From positions 1,852,171 to 1,916,170 of the forward strand of contig NZ_BMHP01000001.1 in the NCBI RefSeq assembly GCF_014641075.1: 64,000 nucleotides of DNA, written 5' to 3'. The translations under genes and the position numbers were made by a program. Shown here one piece after another: positions 52,878-61,928 of the stretch. Origin of the DNA: Paenibacillus nasutitermitis (GTDB lineage Bacteria; Bacillota; Bacilli; Paenibacillales; Paenibacillaceae). Position 1 is the stretch's first letter; every line of letters starts with the position of its first letter. Under the pieces are notes generated by a model. That model worked only from the letters and a program-made list of their open reading frames with translations, ran no database searches and was not told the origin of the DNA.

Positions 52878-52925
52878 AAGGGGCTGACCCAAAAACCATC
52901 AGGTTTTTGGGTCAGCCCCTTTGTG
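52878..52925 (+). terminator. Strong rho-independent terminator
   Basis: A 20-bp perfect stem (AAGGGGCTGACCCAAAAACC with its complement) around ATCA, followed by TTTG. It closes the amino-sugar operon. Confidence 0.9.
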
Positions 52926-52969
52926 TTATACCAAAGCATGGACAACATCAGATTCAACTAACCGCCACA

Positions 52970-53911
52970 TCACCTGTTATCGCGCTGGAAGTCTTCATCC
53001 CATTTGTACTTTTCGTTGTAAATGGTCATAACCTCTTCATATAAGGGGCCGTTATTCGCGGTCTGGCTGCTTTGTATCATTCGATAGAGCCGCAGGAAAC
53101 GGTCTTTGGGAAGCTTGCGCGCATAGCGCAGCAGCAAATGCGGATAAAGCGTAATATATCGCTTCATTCGGACTACGGCACCAGCAACGCCGATGAGAAT
53201 GCTCTCGCCATGTTCCATTTTCAAAATCTGGGCCTCATGCAGCAGGATATACCGGAACGCATTTTCTTTCAGCAGGTCCCGCCTTATTTTCGCGAGTTCT
53301 CCAATATATTCGACAAGGTCGGAATTAAAATGATTCATCAGGAGCGGGTCCAGCATGAGATCCATATCTTTGCGCAGCACAAACGATTGCAGCAGCAGAA
53401 TTTGCTCGATCCGAAGCTGGTCCGTATGGACAAGTGCTCCGATTTCACGCAGCATTTCATAGGCAAGCGGTTTATTGCCGCTTTCAAACACTTTAATGGC
53501 CGCCTCCCGGTCCTTAACAAGGCCGTTACAGAGGGCATAAGCCTCATTTTGAAATAATTTTTCCAATTGTACATGCAATAAAGCAAACTTCGTCCGCCGC
53601 TGAATCGTCCATAATAGAGCGAGCAGCAGCAAGCTTCCTGCAACAAACAGGATCGTCTGTTTTGTGGACTCGCTCAGCGCTATGCCGACAAGCATGATCA
53701 ACAATACGACGAACCAATCTTTCCACATGGAGCGCTGCAGCATGGAGGCAGCCCTTTTCTCCACGTTTTGCAGGGCAGCATGGCCGCATACCGGGCAATC
53801 CGCCTCTCCCAGCACAGTGAAATGATTGCAGCGGCGGCAAATTTTAAGCTTCCTATAAGGGTAGCGTGTTTTAATATAAGGAGTCAGCAGTACCGGCAGC
53901 TTCTTCATCAT
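52970..53911 (-). CDS. Zinc-ribbon membrane protein, unknown function
   Basis: 313 residues. The N-terminus holds a zinc ribbon, CRRCNHF (about 25-28) with CPVCGH (about 39-42), then two membrane helices in a hairpin (about 67-81 and 85-103), then about 200 residues of helical cytosolic domain. No catalytic motif is recognised. The ATG overlaps the stop of the 51-residue membrane peptide (ATGA), so the two are co-translated. It is divergent from the vWA/tubulin genes across 150 bases and could be an accessory or regulator of that cluster (inference from position). Confidence 0.65.
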   Translation of the reverse strand: MMKKLPVLLTPYIKTRYPYRKLKICRRCNHFTVLGEADCPVCGHAALQNVEKRAASMLQRSMWKDWFVVLLIMLVGIALSESTKQTILFVAGSLLLLALLWTIQRRTKFALLHVQLEKLFQNEAYALCNGLVKDREAAIKVFESGNKPLAYEMLREIGALVHTDQLRIEQILLLQSFVLRKDMDLMLDPLLMNHFNSDLVEYIGELAKIRRDLLKENAFRYILLHEAQILKMEHGESILIGVAGAVVRMKRYITLYPHLLLRYARKLPKDRFLRLYRMIQSSQTANNGPLYEEVMTIYNEKYKWDEDFQRDNR

Positions 53912-54063
53912 TCGCGGTCACGCTGCCCGCTGCTTCTCAGGATGGAAATGACCAGCTTATTAAGCTGCTCGGGAGAAGGTGTTCTTTTCAGGCGTGAACG
54001 GTAGATAATAGCTTTGAAGATGACATAAAGAAACAAAATTCCAAGACAGACGTATGTAACCAT
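53908..54063 (-). CDS. Small single-pass membrane peptide
   Basis: 51 residues, ATG at 54063, with AGAGGAA about seven bases upstream. One hydrophobic helix (TYVCLGILFLYVIFKAII, residues 3-20) then a basic/polar tail (YRSRLKRTPSPEQLNKLVIS). Its TGA overlaps the ATG of the zinc-ribbon gene. The short size means it is easily missed. It probably acts with, or is needed for translation of, the next gene. Confidence 0.6.
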   Translation of the reverse strand: MVTYVCLGILFLYVIFKAIIYRSRLKRTPSPEQLNKLVISILRSSGQRDRE

Positions 54064-54215
54064 ATGCTGTTCCTCTCATACCGTAAAAGTGATTTCCGGG
54101 AATCTATCAGTTATACTTACATTTATAGTATATCATTATAAGGGTAGCGGTGACTAACCGTGACTATTGGACCAGCATAACAGATCTGCTTGTCCTATCG
54201 CGAAGGAGTACAAAC

Positions 54216-55994
54216 ATGAATCGACTTAGACGTATTTCACTTCAAATTATTGCGGTCTCCGCCGCTGTTCTGCTGCTGCCTTTCATCAGCTTATCCCCGG
54301 TGCATGCAGGACAGGATACCTCTCAAATCGATGCGGTGCTGGTGCTCGATGTGAGCAAATCGATGAGCACAAGCGATCCGGGGAAAATCGGGAATGAAGC
54401 GATGAAGATGTTCATCGATATGCTGTCGGAGCAGGGCAATCAGGTTGGAATCGTGGCCTATACCGATCAGATCGAGCGTGAGAAGGCTCTGCTTAATATC
54501 AAGTCGTCAGCGGATAAAAAGAATCTCAAGAGCTTCATTGACCAATTGAACCGCGGCGCCTATACGGATATCTCCGTCGGCGTGAAGGAAGCGATACAAA
54601 TTCTCGACGATGGAGCCGATCCCAATCACGAACCAATGATCATTGTGCTTGCTGACGGCAACAACGATTTCAATGCCAGTACGGGCAGAACACAAGCCAA
54701 GTCCGATGCGGATATGGACAAGGCCATTAAAGAAGCGAATGACAGCGGAGTGCCGATTTACACGATTGGGCTGAACGCGAACGGCAAACTGAATGAAGCG
54801 GCATTGGCCAGAATTTCGGATCTGACCGGCGGCAAGTCGTTTGCTACCGCCTCGGCAGATGATCTGCCGAATATCTTGAGCGAAATATTTGCCAGCCATC
54901 TGGAATTGAACGTTGTGCCGGTCGATTCCATTACTGCGGACGGAAGCTACCAGAACGTGAAAATTTCCGTGCCTAATGCGAATGTGCTGGAAGCGAACAT
55001 TTCCATTATGTCAGCCAAGCCTGTTGAGGCGAAGCTTGTCGATCCGTCCGGCAGCTCAATTGCGATCCCTTCGGATAATGTCCTGCTGTCGAAGTCGAAG
55101 AGCTACACCTTGCTCAAGCTGCTTAAGCCGTCTGAGGGCGACTGGACCCTGCAGATCAAAGGCGTGAAGCGCGACAAAATCGACATTAATCTCGTCTTTA
55201 ACTATGATTTGACTCTGGCGATAGACCCCCTTGCATCGACAACCTATTCGCAGGGCGATAAGGTGCCATTCAGCTCTTATCTGGTTAGCGGCGGAAAAAA
55301 ACTGGAGGATAAGACGCAATACAGCAACATGAGCGCGGTGCTGCTCGTTAAAGATTTGGATACCGGTACAACCCAGGAATTTCCGATGGAAAATGCCGGC
55401 GATCATTTCGAGGGAACGTACAAGGTGGCCGAGAAGCATGACTATGAAATCAGAGTGAAGGCCAAGGAGGCAAGTTTCTTCCGCGAGACGGATCCGGTAA
55501 CCATAACGGCTAAGGCAGGGACATCGGGGCAAACAACTACGCAGCCGGCTGGCAATGATAAGAAGCCGTTTCCGGTTGTCCCTGTCATTCTAGGCGTTGC
55601 AGGTCTTGCGGTCTTGCTTGTAGCTGCTTATTACGTGCTGAAGCTCTTGAAGCAGGCGAACCGCGGTTTTGTCGGGCAACTCGTCATTGAAATTCGCGAT
55701 GAAAATACAGGCGACAAAACCTCACCGCAGTACAAAAAATTGTCCGCCTTCAAGGGAAAGCTGCTTCTCCACCAGCTGCTGCAGCTGGCGCCTGAGCTGA
55801 AGGAGACTGATAAAGTGGTCTTTAAACCGGGCAGCAACGACCGCATTGTGCTGCATAATGGTTCCACGTGCACGGTTGAGAAGTCGGGAAGGGCGGTCGA
55901 TGCCTCCCGCGATTTGGAAATGAAGAGTGGGGACCGCATTACGGTAACGCTTGCGCAAGTGGACAAAACCATATTTATCGAATACCTCGTATAA
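54216..55994 (+). CDS. von Willebrand A protein with extracytoplasmic vWA and one C-terminal helix
   Basis: 592 residues from the ATG at 54216 (AAGGAG upstream); an in-frame start at 54150 would prolong the signal sequence. Signal peptide to about residue 31 (SLSPVHAGQ). The vWA domain (about 38-225) has the MIDAS DVSKSMS (D45-S47-S49), TDIS for the threonine and LADGNND for the aspartate. A beta-rich region follows, then a Pro/Thr linker, TM helix (about 455-478) and a cytosolic domain (about 485-592) of unknown type. The MIDAS faces outside and the tail faces the cytosol, where the tubulin-like protein would be. It is first in the cluster. Confidence 0.82.
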   Translation: MNRLRRISLQIIAVSAAVLLLPFISLSPVHAGQDTSQIDAVLVLDVSKSMSTSDPGKIGNEAMKMFIDMLSEQGNQVGIVAYTDQIEREKALLNIKSSADKKNLKSFIDQLNRGAYTDISVGVKEAIQILDDGADPNHEPMIIVLADGNNDFNASTGRTQAKSDADMDKAIKEANDSGVPIYTIGLNANGKLNEAALARISDLTGGKSFATASADDLPNILSEIFASHLELNVVPVDSITADGSYQNVKISVPNANVLEANISIMSAKPVEAKLVDPSGSSIAIPSDNVLLSKSKSYTLLKLLKPSEGDWTLQIKGVKRDKIDINLVFNYDLTLAIDPLASTTYSQGDKVPFSSYLVSGGKKLEDKTQYSNMSAVLLVKDLDTGTTQEFPMENAGDHFEGTYKVAEKHDYEIRVKAKEASFFRETDPVTITAKAGTSGQTTTQPAGNDKKPFPVVPVILGVAGLAVLLVAAYYVLKLLKQANRGFVGQLVIEIRDENTGDKTSPQYKKLSAFKGKLLLHQLLQLAPELKETDKVVFKPGSNDRIVLHNGSTCTVEKSGRAVDASRDLEMKSGDRITVTLAQVDKTIFIEYLV

Positions 55995-56046
55995 TAGTAC
56001 AAACCCAATAAATAGAGACGCAAATAACCTGAGGAGGTCATAACAA

Positions 56047-59000
56047 ATGAAACCAATTGTAAGGGAACATATACAGCAGTTGGACGTTTCGCTCGGCGGA
56101 GGTATTGTCAGCGAGAAAATCCGGGTGGATACGATTGATAACCCGATCTTGATTATCGGACTGGGCGGCACCGGCATCGATGCGCTGCTGCGTTTGAAAT
56201 ATCAGATCAACCGCCGCTTTAAGCTGCCGGCGGATCCGGTCTCCAAAAGAAAACGCGATAAACCCGACAATGTGGAATTCCTTGCCTTTGAAACAAATGA
56301 ACAGGACCGCAACAAGAAGTATAGAGGGATTGGTTTGGATCCGATCAATGAATTCGTGCTGCTGTCCAATGCCGAGGTCGGAGGACTGCTGCAAAACCGC
56401 AGTATCCTGGAGCCCTACATTACCGATTGGCTGTCGCCGGAGCTGAGCATTACCGATGGGATGAACGGTGCGGCCGGCGTGCGCCAGGCAGGACGGCTGC
56501 TGTTGTTTACGAAGATCAACCAGGTCGTGCAAAGCATCGACAAAAAAATCAAGACGTTGTCTGTCGGCACGAATAAGAAGCTGATGGTATTTCTGCTAAC
56601 CGGCCTATCCGGCGGAACGGGCAGCGGCTGCTTCCTCGATATTTCGTATATCGTCAGAGGCATCATTGAGCGCGATCACGGCTCGGCGGGAATTGACCGG
56701 GTCAATACGCTTGGTTATTTGTTCACGCCGGATATTAATCTGGCCAATAAAAGCCTGAGCGATCATACGCGCGAGTACATTAAGAAGAATGGCTATGCCG
56801 CACTGAAAGAACTGGACTACTGGATGAATGTGGACAGCCGCGGAGAACGGTTCAAGCAGCAATACGGCAGCATTCTGAACGTTAACTCGCCGCTTCCGCC
56901 ATTCAACTTATGCCATCTCATCTCAGCTACCAATGCGGAAGGCAAGCTGCTCGAAAATGCCTATGATTACTGCATGAATGTGACAGCGGAGAATATTACG
57001 AACTTTATTTCCAGCGAGGAAAAGCAGTCCGGCGAAGAATTTGCCATTCATGACTATATCAGCAACATTCGGACGAACATCGCCCAAATGAACAAGATGT
57101 ATCCGGCCAATTACGACTACAACATTATTGGAGCTTCCTCAGCGGTTCTGCCGATTGAAGAAATGACGACGTATCTGGCCTACCGGCTCTTCAATAAAAT
57201 GGATAAAATGTTCGAGAAAGCGCCAAGCCAGGACGATGTGGAGAAGTTTGCCCGCAAGCTTGGAATCGATCTCGATACGATGATGAAAACATTCGATTCA
57301 CGCGTGCCCGAGCCGCTGCCGGGTTTTGAGAACAGCGAGCGCTTAAGCTACAGCAACGTAATCAAAATGCAAGCCGTGAACATGGATACCGAGCTGGAAC
57401 AAAACTTTCTGGCCCGTGCGCGCGAGGAATATATCAAAGCCAAAAAACAGCTTCCAGGCGAGATTGTCGGGCAATTTACCGAACAAATCCGGCGCACGTT
57501 TCTTCATCCTGAGCAGGGACCGTTCTATGTATCCCGTCTCATCTATACCGAGAAAGGCTTTTGTTTGCTGAAGATGCTGCTCTCTTATATTGAGACGCTG
57601 CGCGAGGGACTGCTTCGGCTGCCGCGGGAAATCGAAGCGGCCAGAGAACAATCAGAGGAGCGCATGGGCGATGCGAAGAGCGCCTTTGTCTCCAAGGATA
57701 AGAAGAAAAATAACTATATTGAAGCGAAAATCAATGAATACTGGCTGCACGCCGATGTTGAGCGGATGGAGCAGCTGATTGAATTTTATGAGGATCTGCA
57801 CCAGCTGCTGAACAACGAGAACAACCGGATCTATAATGTGTTCACGGAAATTTTAAACGTGCTGAATTCGATTTTTGCCAAAAACGGCGACCTTCTCACA
57901 AATGGGGAAGAGCAGGCCGACCATAAAGGCAACAAAACCTATTATTGGAATATTGTCGGCGTGCCGGATATTTCCGATGTGATCAGCCGTTTAATGGATA
58001 AGAAAGACGGGGACGATCTGATCCGCGATTTCACGCAGGAGCTGCTGGACCATTCGAATTTGTGGGTGAAGGAACAGGAAATCGATATCGTCAGCTCGAT
58101 CTCCGAATTTCTTACCGATAAATTCGGCGACCTGATTACAAAATCAATGGAAGAATTCCTTGTCATGAAGTATGGGAACGATGAATCGATTGAGAAATTT
58201 GTCGAGCGCCATATTGCGAGCAAGCTGGATGAGGAAGCCGTACCGGTATTCCATCTGAGCAACAGCTCGGGCAATCTGCATGTTCCATCATGGGGCTTCG
58301 TATCGGTGCCTGTGCAGGCGCCCAGCATTTTGCGTGGCATCCGGAACTATCAGAATAACTCGATCGGCAAATCCCATTTCACAATCAAGGAAAGTGAAGT
58401 GAAAAACCGGATATTCTGGTTGAATACGAGGAATGGCGTGCCTTTGTTTGTTTACACTCCGTTGAAGGTATATGAGGAAAACTACGAGCGCACGATTCTG
58501 GACAAGGAAGGCATCGGACGCCATCTTGTACAGACGGACCGGGTCAATTGGACGTATTTGCCGTCGCCGATTCCAGAGAAATCCTGGGGAGATACGTACG
58601 TCAATCCGCGCGTGAAGAGCTATAACTCAAGAGTGCGCGCCGAGTTTGGAAAAGCAGAACGCTACCGCATTATTGAAGAGAAAGGCATCGATAATAACAC
58701 GAGCAGCCGATATTCCGTTCGTTTCTCGAAACCATTTCAGCTGTCTGATGCGCTAAAACCTTTCAATATGCAGCTGGATGCGGATAAACCGAATCTGGGC
58801 GAAGTCAAACGGGCGTTGAATGAGCTGAAGCGGATTCTATCCGAAGGGCTGGACCATGAATCAACCAAGGATATATTCGGCAGCTTTACCGAAGAGCTCG
58901 CGCAGGAAAATCTCATCCGTTCGCCGGAGCTGCTTGCACGTGTCCGTGAGGAACTTGCGAAATACGAGTCCATTTCGGCGAAGACGGCTGAGCTTGAGGC

Positions 59001-59436
59001 GCTGCTTCTTCAGCATCAGGATGAGGAGAAATGGCTCGATCAGTTTATCGAGGCTTTGTACACGGAGACGATCACCAAGAAAGGCGCGCTCTACTTGTAC
59101 GACCGTGAGCCGGAAGAGGAAGCGTGGCCGCCTTTCGCTAATTTAATGAAGAGCAGCAGCTATGTCGAATATGAGGTATTCGAGAGCTTCCGGAAGCTCG
59201 ATGACAAGAGCCGAAGCACACTCATGCGCAAAGCGGCGCGGCGGGTAACGGAACTTACGGCTACGGAGGATACGGCCCTGCTGCTGGCCAAGCTTGAGGA
59301 GCTCCTCGCCACGTTCCTTGATGCGCGCGAGCGTCTTGAATATGAGAAGATCGAGCTGGCTAACGGCGACGATTTGCACCGGTTCTATAAGGAAATGACA
59401 ACCAGGCTTAATGAAATTCGCAGGAAGTTGAAATAG
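56047..59436 (+). CDS. Tubulin/FtsZ-superfamily protein (tubulin-like), 1129 residues
   Basis: ATG preceded by GAGGAGGT, seven bases away. Residues 33-60 read LIIGLGGTGIDALLRLK, a nucleotide-binding P-loop-like glycine segment of the tubulin-type Rossmann fold; residues 184-200 contain LSGGTGSGCFLDIS, where GGTGSG (189-194) is the tubulin/FtsZ signature that grips the GTP phosphates. The rest is a large helical extension (about 380-1129) without a recognised domain, three times the size of FtsZ. No membrane helix or signal peptide is found, so it is cytosolic. It matches the Tubulin_2-like (FtsZl) proteins that other authors have predicted to act in membrane remodelling; that role is not shown here. 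It lies between vWA proteins, and its stop overlaps the next start. Confidence 0.85.
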   Translation: MKPIVREHIQQLDVSLGGGIVSEKIRVDTIDNPILIIGLGGTGIDALLRLKYQINRRFKLPADPVSKRKRDKPDNVEFLAFETNEQDRNKKYRGIGLDPINEFVLLSNAEVGGLLQNRSILEPYITDWLSPELSITDGMNGAAGVRQAGRLLLFTKINQVVQSIDKKIKTLSVGTNKKLMVFLLTGLSGGTGSGCFLDISYIVRGIIERDHGSAGIDRVNTLGYLFTPDINLANKSLSDHTREYIKKNGYAALKELDYWMNVDSRGERFKQQYGSILNVNSPLPPFNLCHLISATNAEGKLLENAYDYCMNVTAENITNFISSEEKQSGEEFAIHDYISNIRTNIAQMNKMYPANYDYNIIGASSAVLPIEEMTTYLAYRLFNKMDKMFEKAPSQDDVEKFARKLGIDLDTMMKTFDSRVPEPLPGFENSERLSYSNVIKMQAVNMDTELEQNFLARAREEYIKAKKQLPGEIVGQFTEQIRRTFLHPEQGPFYVSRLIYTEKGFCLLKMLLSYIETLREGLLRLPREIEAAREQSEERMGDAKSAFVSKDKKKNNYIEAKINEYWLHADVERMEQLIEFYEDLHQLLNNENNRIYNVFTEILNVLNSIFAKNGDLLTNGEEQADHKGNKTYYWNIVGVPDISDVISRLMDKKDGDDLIRDFTQELLDHSNLWVKEQEIDIVSSISEFLTDKFGDLITKSMEEFLVMKYGNDESIEKFVERHIASKLDEEAVPVFHLSNSSGNLHVPSWGFVSVPVQAPSILRGIRNYQNNSIGKSHFTIKESEVKNRIFWLNTRNGVPLFVYTPLKVYEENYERTILDKEGIGRHLVQTDRVNWTYLPSPIPEKSWGDTYVNPRVKSYNSRVRAEFGKAERYRIIEEKGIDNNTSSRYSVRFSKPFQLSDALKPFNMQLDADKPNLGEVKRALNELKRILSEGLDHESTKDIFGSFTEELAQENLIRSPELLARVREELAKYESISAKTAELEALLLQHQDEEKWLDQFIEALYTETITKKGALYLYDREPEEEAWPPFANLMKSSSYVEYEVFESFRKLDDKSRSTLMRKAARRVTELTATEDTALLLAKLEELLATFLDARERLEYEKIELANGDDLHRFYKEMTTRLNEIRRKLK

Positions 59437-61868
59437 TGATGAGAGCAATGCTGGAACGATTTGCGTCCGACTATTCGGCAGCCGAGCAGCAAATAAGCGG
59501 TCTTGAGGATGATCAGAGCAGCATTCATTATCCGACCGTCTTTCTATATATCGGTGATGAGGCGGGGCATGCGATAGATCCGATGATTCAGTCGAATGAA
59601 ATGAAGTGGGATAACAATGCCGGGGTTATTTACTTTCATGTAACATCGGGTGAAACGGATGCCGGCGTCGCAAGTGGCCATCAGGCTGATCACATTTCAA
59701 CACACAGCAGTAATAATGATGGCCGATCCGCTCCCAAAGTCATGCGGGTTGGGCTAACCGGATTAGCGACGGGGTATAGCGATAACCGGACAAGACGCAA
59801 GGACATAGGAGCCGCTTTCCAGGGAGAAGAAAGCTATTTAATCAAGCTTAACCGGGCTCTGAGGCAGGTCAGCGATACGATTGCAGATTACGGACGTCTG
59901 TACGCCTCCTTTGATCGTCTTCACCTGGCCGTTATCACAAGGGTTGACGACCCGCTCAATGTGCTTGTACCGGAAATATCGCTGCTTGCGCAAGCGATTT
60001 TTCTGCAGCTGTTCAAATCGGTGCAAATGGATCTGTATGCGTTGATTACCGAACGGGAGCAATCGGAGACATTCGGATATGCCAGCGCGGCGGGAATCAG
60101 CTTCCTGAGGGAGCTTGAAGGCATGCAGCGGCCGGATTATTCGTACTCCGCGCCGCTGCTCATGACCGGAGACGGCTTATCCATTCCGGTTACCCATAAG
60201 GCGTCTGCATTGTTTGACCTTGTCTATGTCTTATCCGACCGCAACGAGCGGGGGATTACAACCCTGAACGGGATGAGGGACAACTATGAGATCATTTGCC
60301 ATATTCTGTTGTTGAAGAACAGGAACAGGAAAGATGCCCAGGTCCAGTCCAATGACGTGAGTTACAATAACTCATCTTTCAAAAACAGTCTGATGTCCGA
60401 ATCGGGCAGGCAGGGTTTCGTCTCGGCAGGGCTGGCTAAGGTGAAGCGTCCCAATTATTCGATTGCTTTAACTGTGCTGTACCATTTTCTCAAGCAAATT
60501 AAAGCGCGGCTGCAAAATGCGCCCGAACCAGGCATGAAGGAGAAGTTGGCCTTGTTCGGGCTTGATTCCGCTGCGCTTGCGGCGCGGGTGGACGCCCTCG
60601 TTCCGGAAGAGGATAAACTGGCCGATATGACGGGGCTCTTGACTAGCGGCATCCGGTTTGATCAGCTGCGGCGCATGTCGCTGCGCGAGGCCGAAGAAGC
60701 TTTGTTCGGTGAAGGCTGCGACAATTTCTTCCGAAATCATTTTACTCGTCAAGCCGAGGAACGTCTTGGGTTGACAAATGCTGCACAAGAGCTGCGGCGA
60801 AGCGTTAACCGTACGATACAGGAACAACCGCAGATCAGCTTTTATCAACTTTCCGAGTGGACAGGCGAGAAGAATGAGGCAGGCAGTGTGCTGGAAGCCG
60901 TGCGCTCGCGGATGCGAGATTTGGTCCGAGAAATCGATCTCGCCCGGGATGAGCTTCAGCAAACCCGGGAAATGCGCGTCGAGGACTTGAAATTTCAACG
61001 GCTTCCATTTATGGACAAGCAGAATTTACGCGCCTTTATTCGCGCTTTTCTCGATACAGTCTATCTGCTGAAATGGAAGCTGCTGCGTTTGGAGACTGAG
61101 CTTGACTTGGTCCGGAGGTTCGCGAGCGAGCTGGAGCATATGCACGAGGAATACCGAATCCGCGTTGTACAAATGTCGGCGCTTGCGGAAGAGTTCAAGG
61201 CGGCGGCGCTGCAAAGCATTCAATCCGCAGATGACTATATCGGACAAAATATATTCGAATATTATGAGCGTGTTACCGAGAATGCGATGATGGAGATCGA
61301 AGAGAAGCGTGGTGCATCGGTATTCTTCGAGGAGCGGCACTTGGGCAATGTGTTGGAGCTTCTTGTGCAAGGCGGACAAGCATTTGCAGAGCGAATGACT
61401 ATGGTTTGCCGCAAGCTCATATTGACCGCAGAGCCCTTTGCCCAGACCTTTGAGGAGGAACTTCTGCTGCGGGCGAATGTATCTGTTGATTACAACAACC
61501 GCAAGGCTCTATCAAGGGACGAGCTGTTCCATCGTCTCTACCGGACACTTGAGGATAACGCGGTTATTCATATCCGACTCCTCGATTACACACATGAACA
61601 CCGATACGAGGAAAAATACTTGTTCGGAGACCGGGAGACCGAGTTTATCCGCTATGCACTTGGCGTTGACGAAACGTCCCGCATTTACAAGCTGGGCTGT
61701 GTGCATGAGAAGCGCAGCAGCGGGGTTGAGAAATTGAATATTATGGGCGGCTTTCACTTGGAAGATTTGATGTATTATCGAAACGGCAAAGTCTATTATG
61801 AGACCTATTTACAGAATGGATATGAATTCCATACGCTTCATCCATCGCTTCTGCCTGAGCTTCGCTAA
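59436..61868 (+). CDS. Large cytosolic protein of the tubulin/vWA cluster, unknown
   Basis: 810 residues from a GTG that overlaps the tubulin-like stop as TAGTG; AGGAAG lies eight bases before it, with ATGs at 59439 and 59448 as alternatives. No signal peptide, membrane helix or known domain is visible. The first 270 residues look alpha/beta (for example PTVFLYIGDEAGHAIDPMIQ and RLHLAVITRVDDP), possibly a distorted Rossmann-like half, and the rest is strongly helical with coiled-coil character (about 490-680, rich in Glu, Arg, Leu). Tight overlap with the tubulin gene suggests a stoichiometric partner. Confidence 0.6.
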   Translation: MMRAMLERFASDYSAAEQQISGLEDDQSSIHYPTVFLYIGDEAGHAIDPMIQSNEMKWDNNAGVIYFHVTSGETDAGVASGHQADHISTHSSNNDGRSAPKVMRVGLTGLATGYSDNRTRRKDIGAAFQGEESYLIKLNRALRQVSDTIADYGRLYASFDRLHLAVITRVDDPLNVLVPEISLLAQAIFLQLFKSVQMDLYALITEREQSETFGYASAAGISFLRELEGMQRPDYSYSAPLLMTGDGLSIPVTHKASALFDLVYVLSDRNERGITTLNGMRDNYEIICHILLLKNRNRKDAQVQSNDVSYNNSSFKNSLMSESGRQGFVSAGLAKVKRPNYSIALTVLYHFLKQIKARLQNAPEPGMKEKLALFGLDSAALAARVDALVPEEDKLADMTGLLTSGIRFDQLRRMSLREAEEALFGEGCDNFFRNHFTRQAEERLGLTNAAQELRRSVNRTIQEQPQISFYQLSEWTGEKNEAGSVLEAVRSRMRDLVREIDLARDELQQTREMRVEDLKFQRLPFMDKQNLRAFIRAFLDTVYLLKWKLLRLETELDLVRRFASELEHMHEEYRIRVVQMSALAEEFKAAALQSIQSADDYIGQNIFEYYERVTENAMMEIEEKRGASVFFEERHLGNVLELLVQGGQAFAERMTMVCRKLILTAEPFAQTFEEELLLRANVSVDYNNRKALSRDELFHRLYRTLEDNAVIHIRLLDYTHEHRYEEKYLFGDRETEFIRYALGVDETSRIYKLGCVHEKRSSGVEKLNIMGGFHLEDLMYYRNGKVYYETYLQNGYEFHTLHPSLLPELR

Positions 61869-61928
61869 ACCGGGATACATGGATAATCGCTGCGGTCCAT
61901 TAACTAGAGCAGAAAGGGGCTGTCATTC

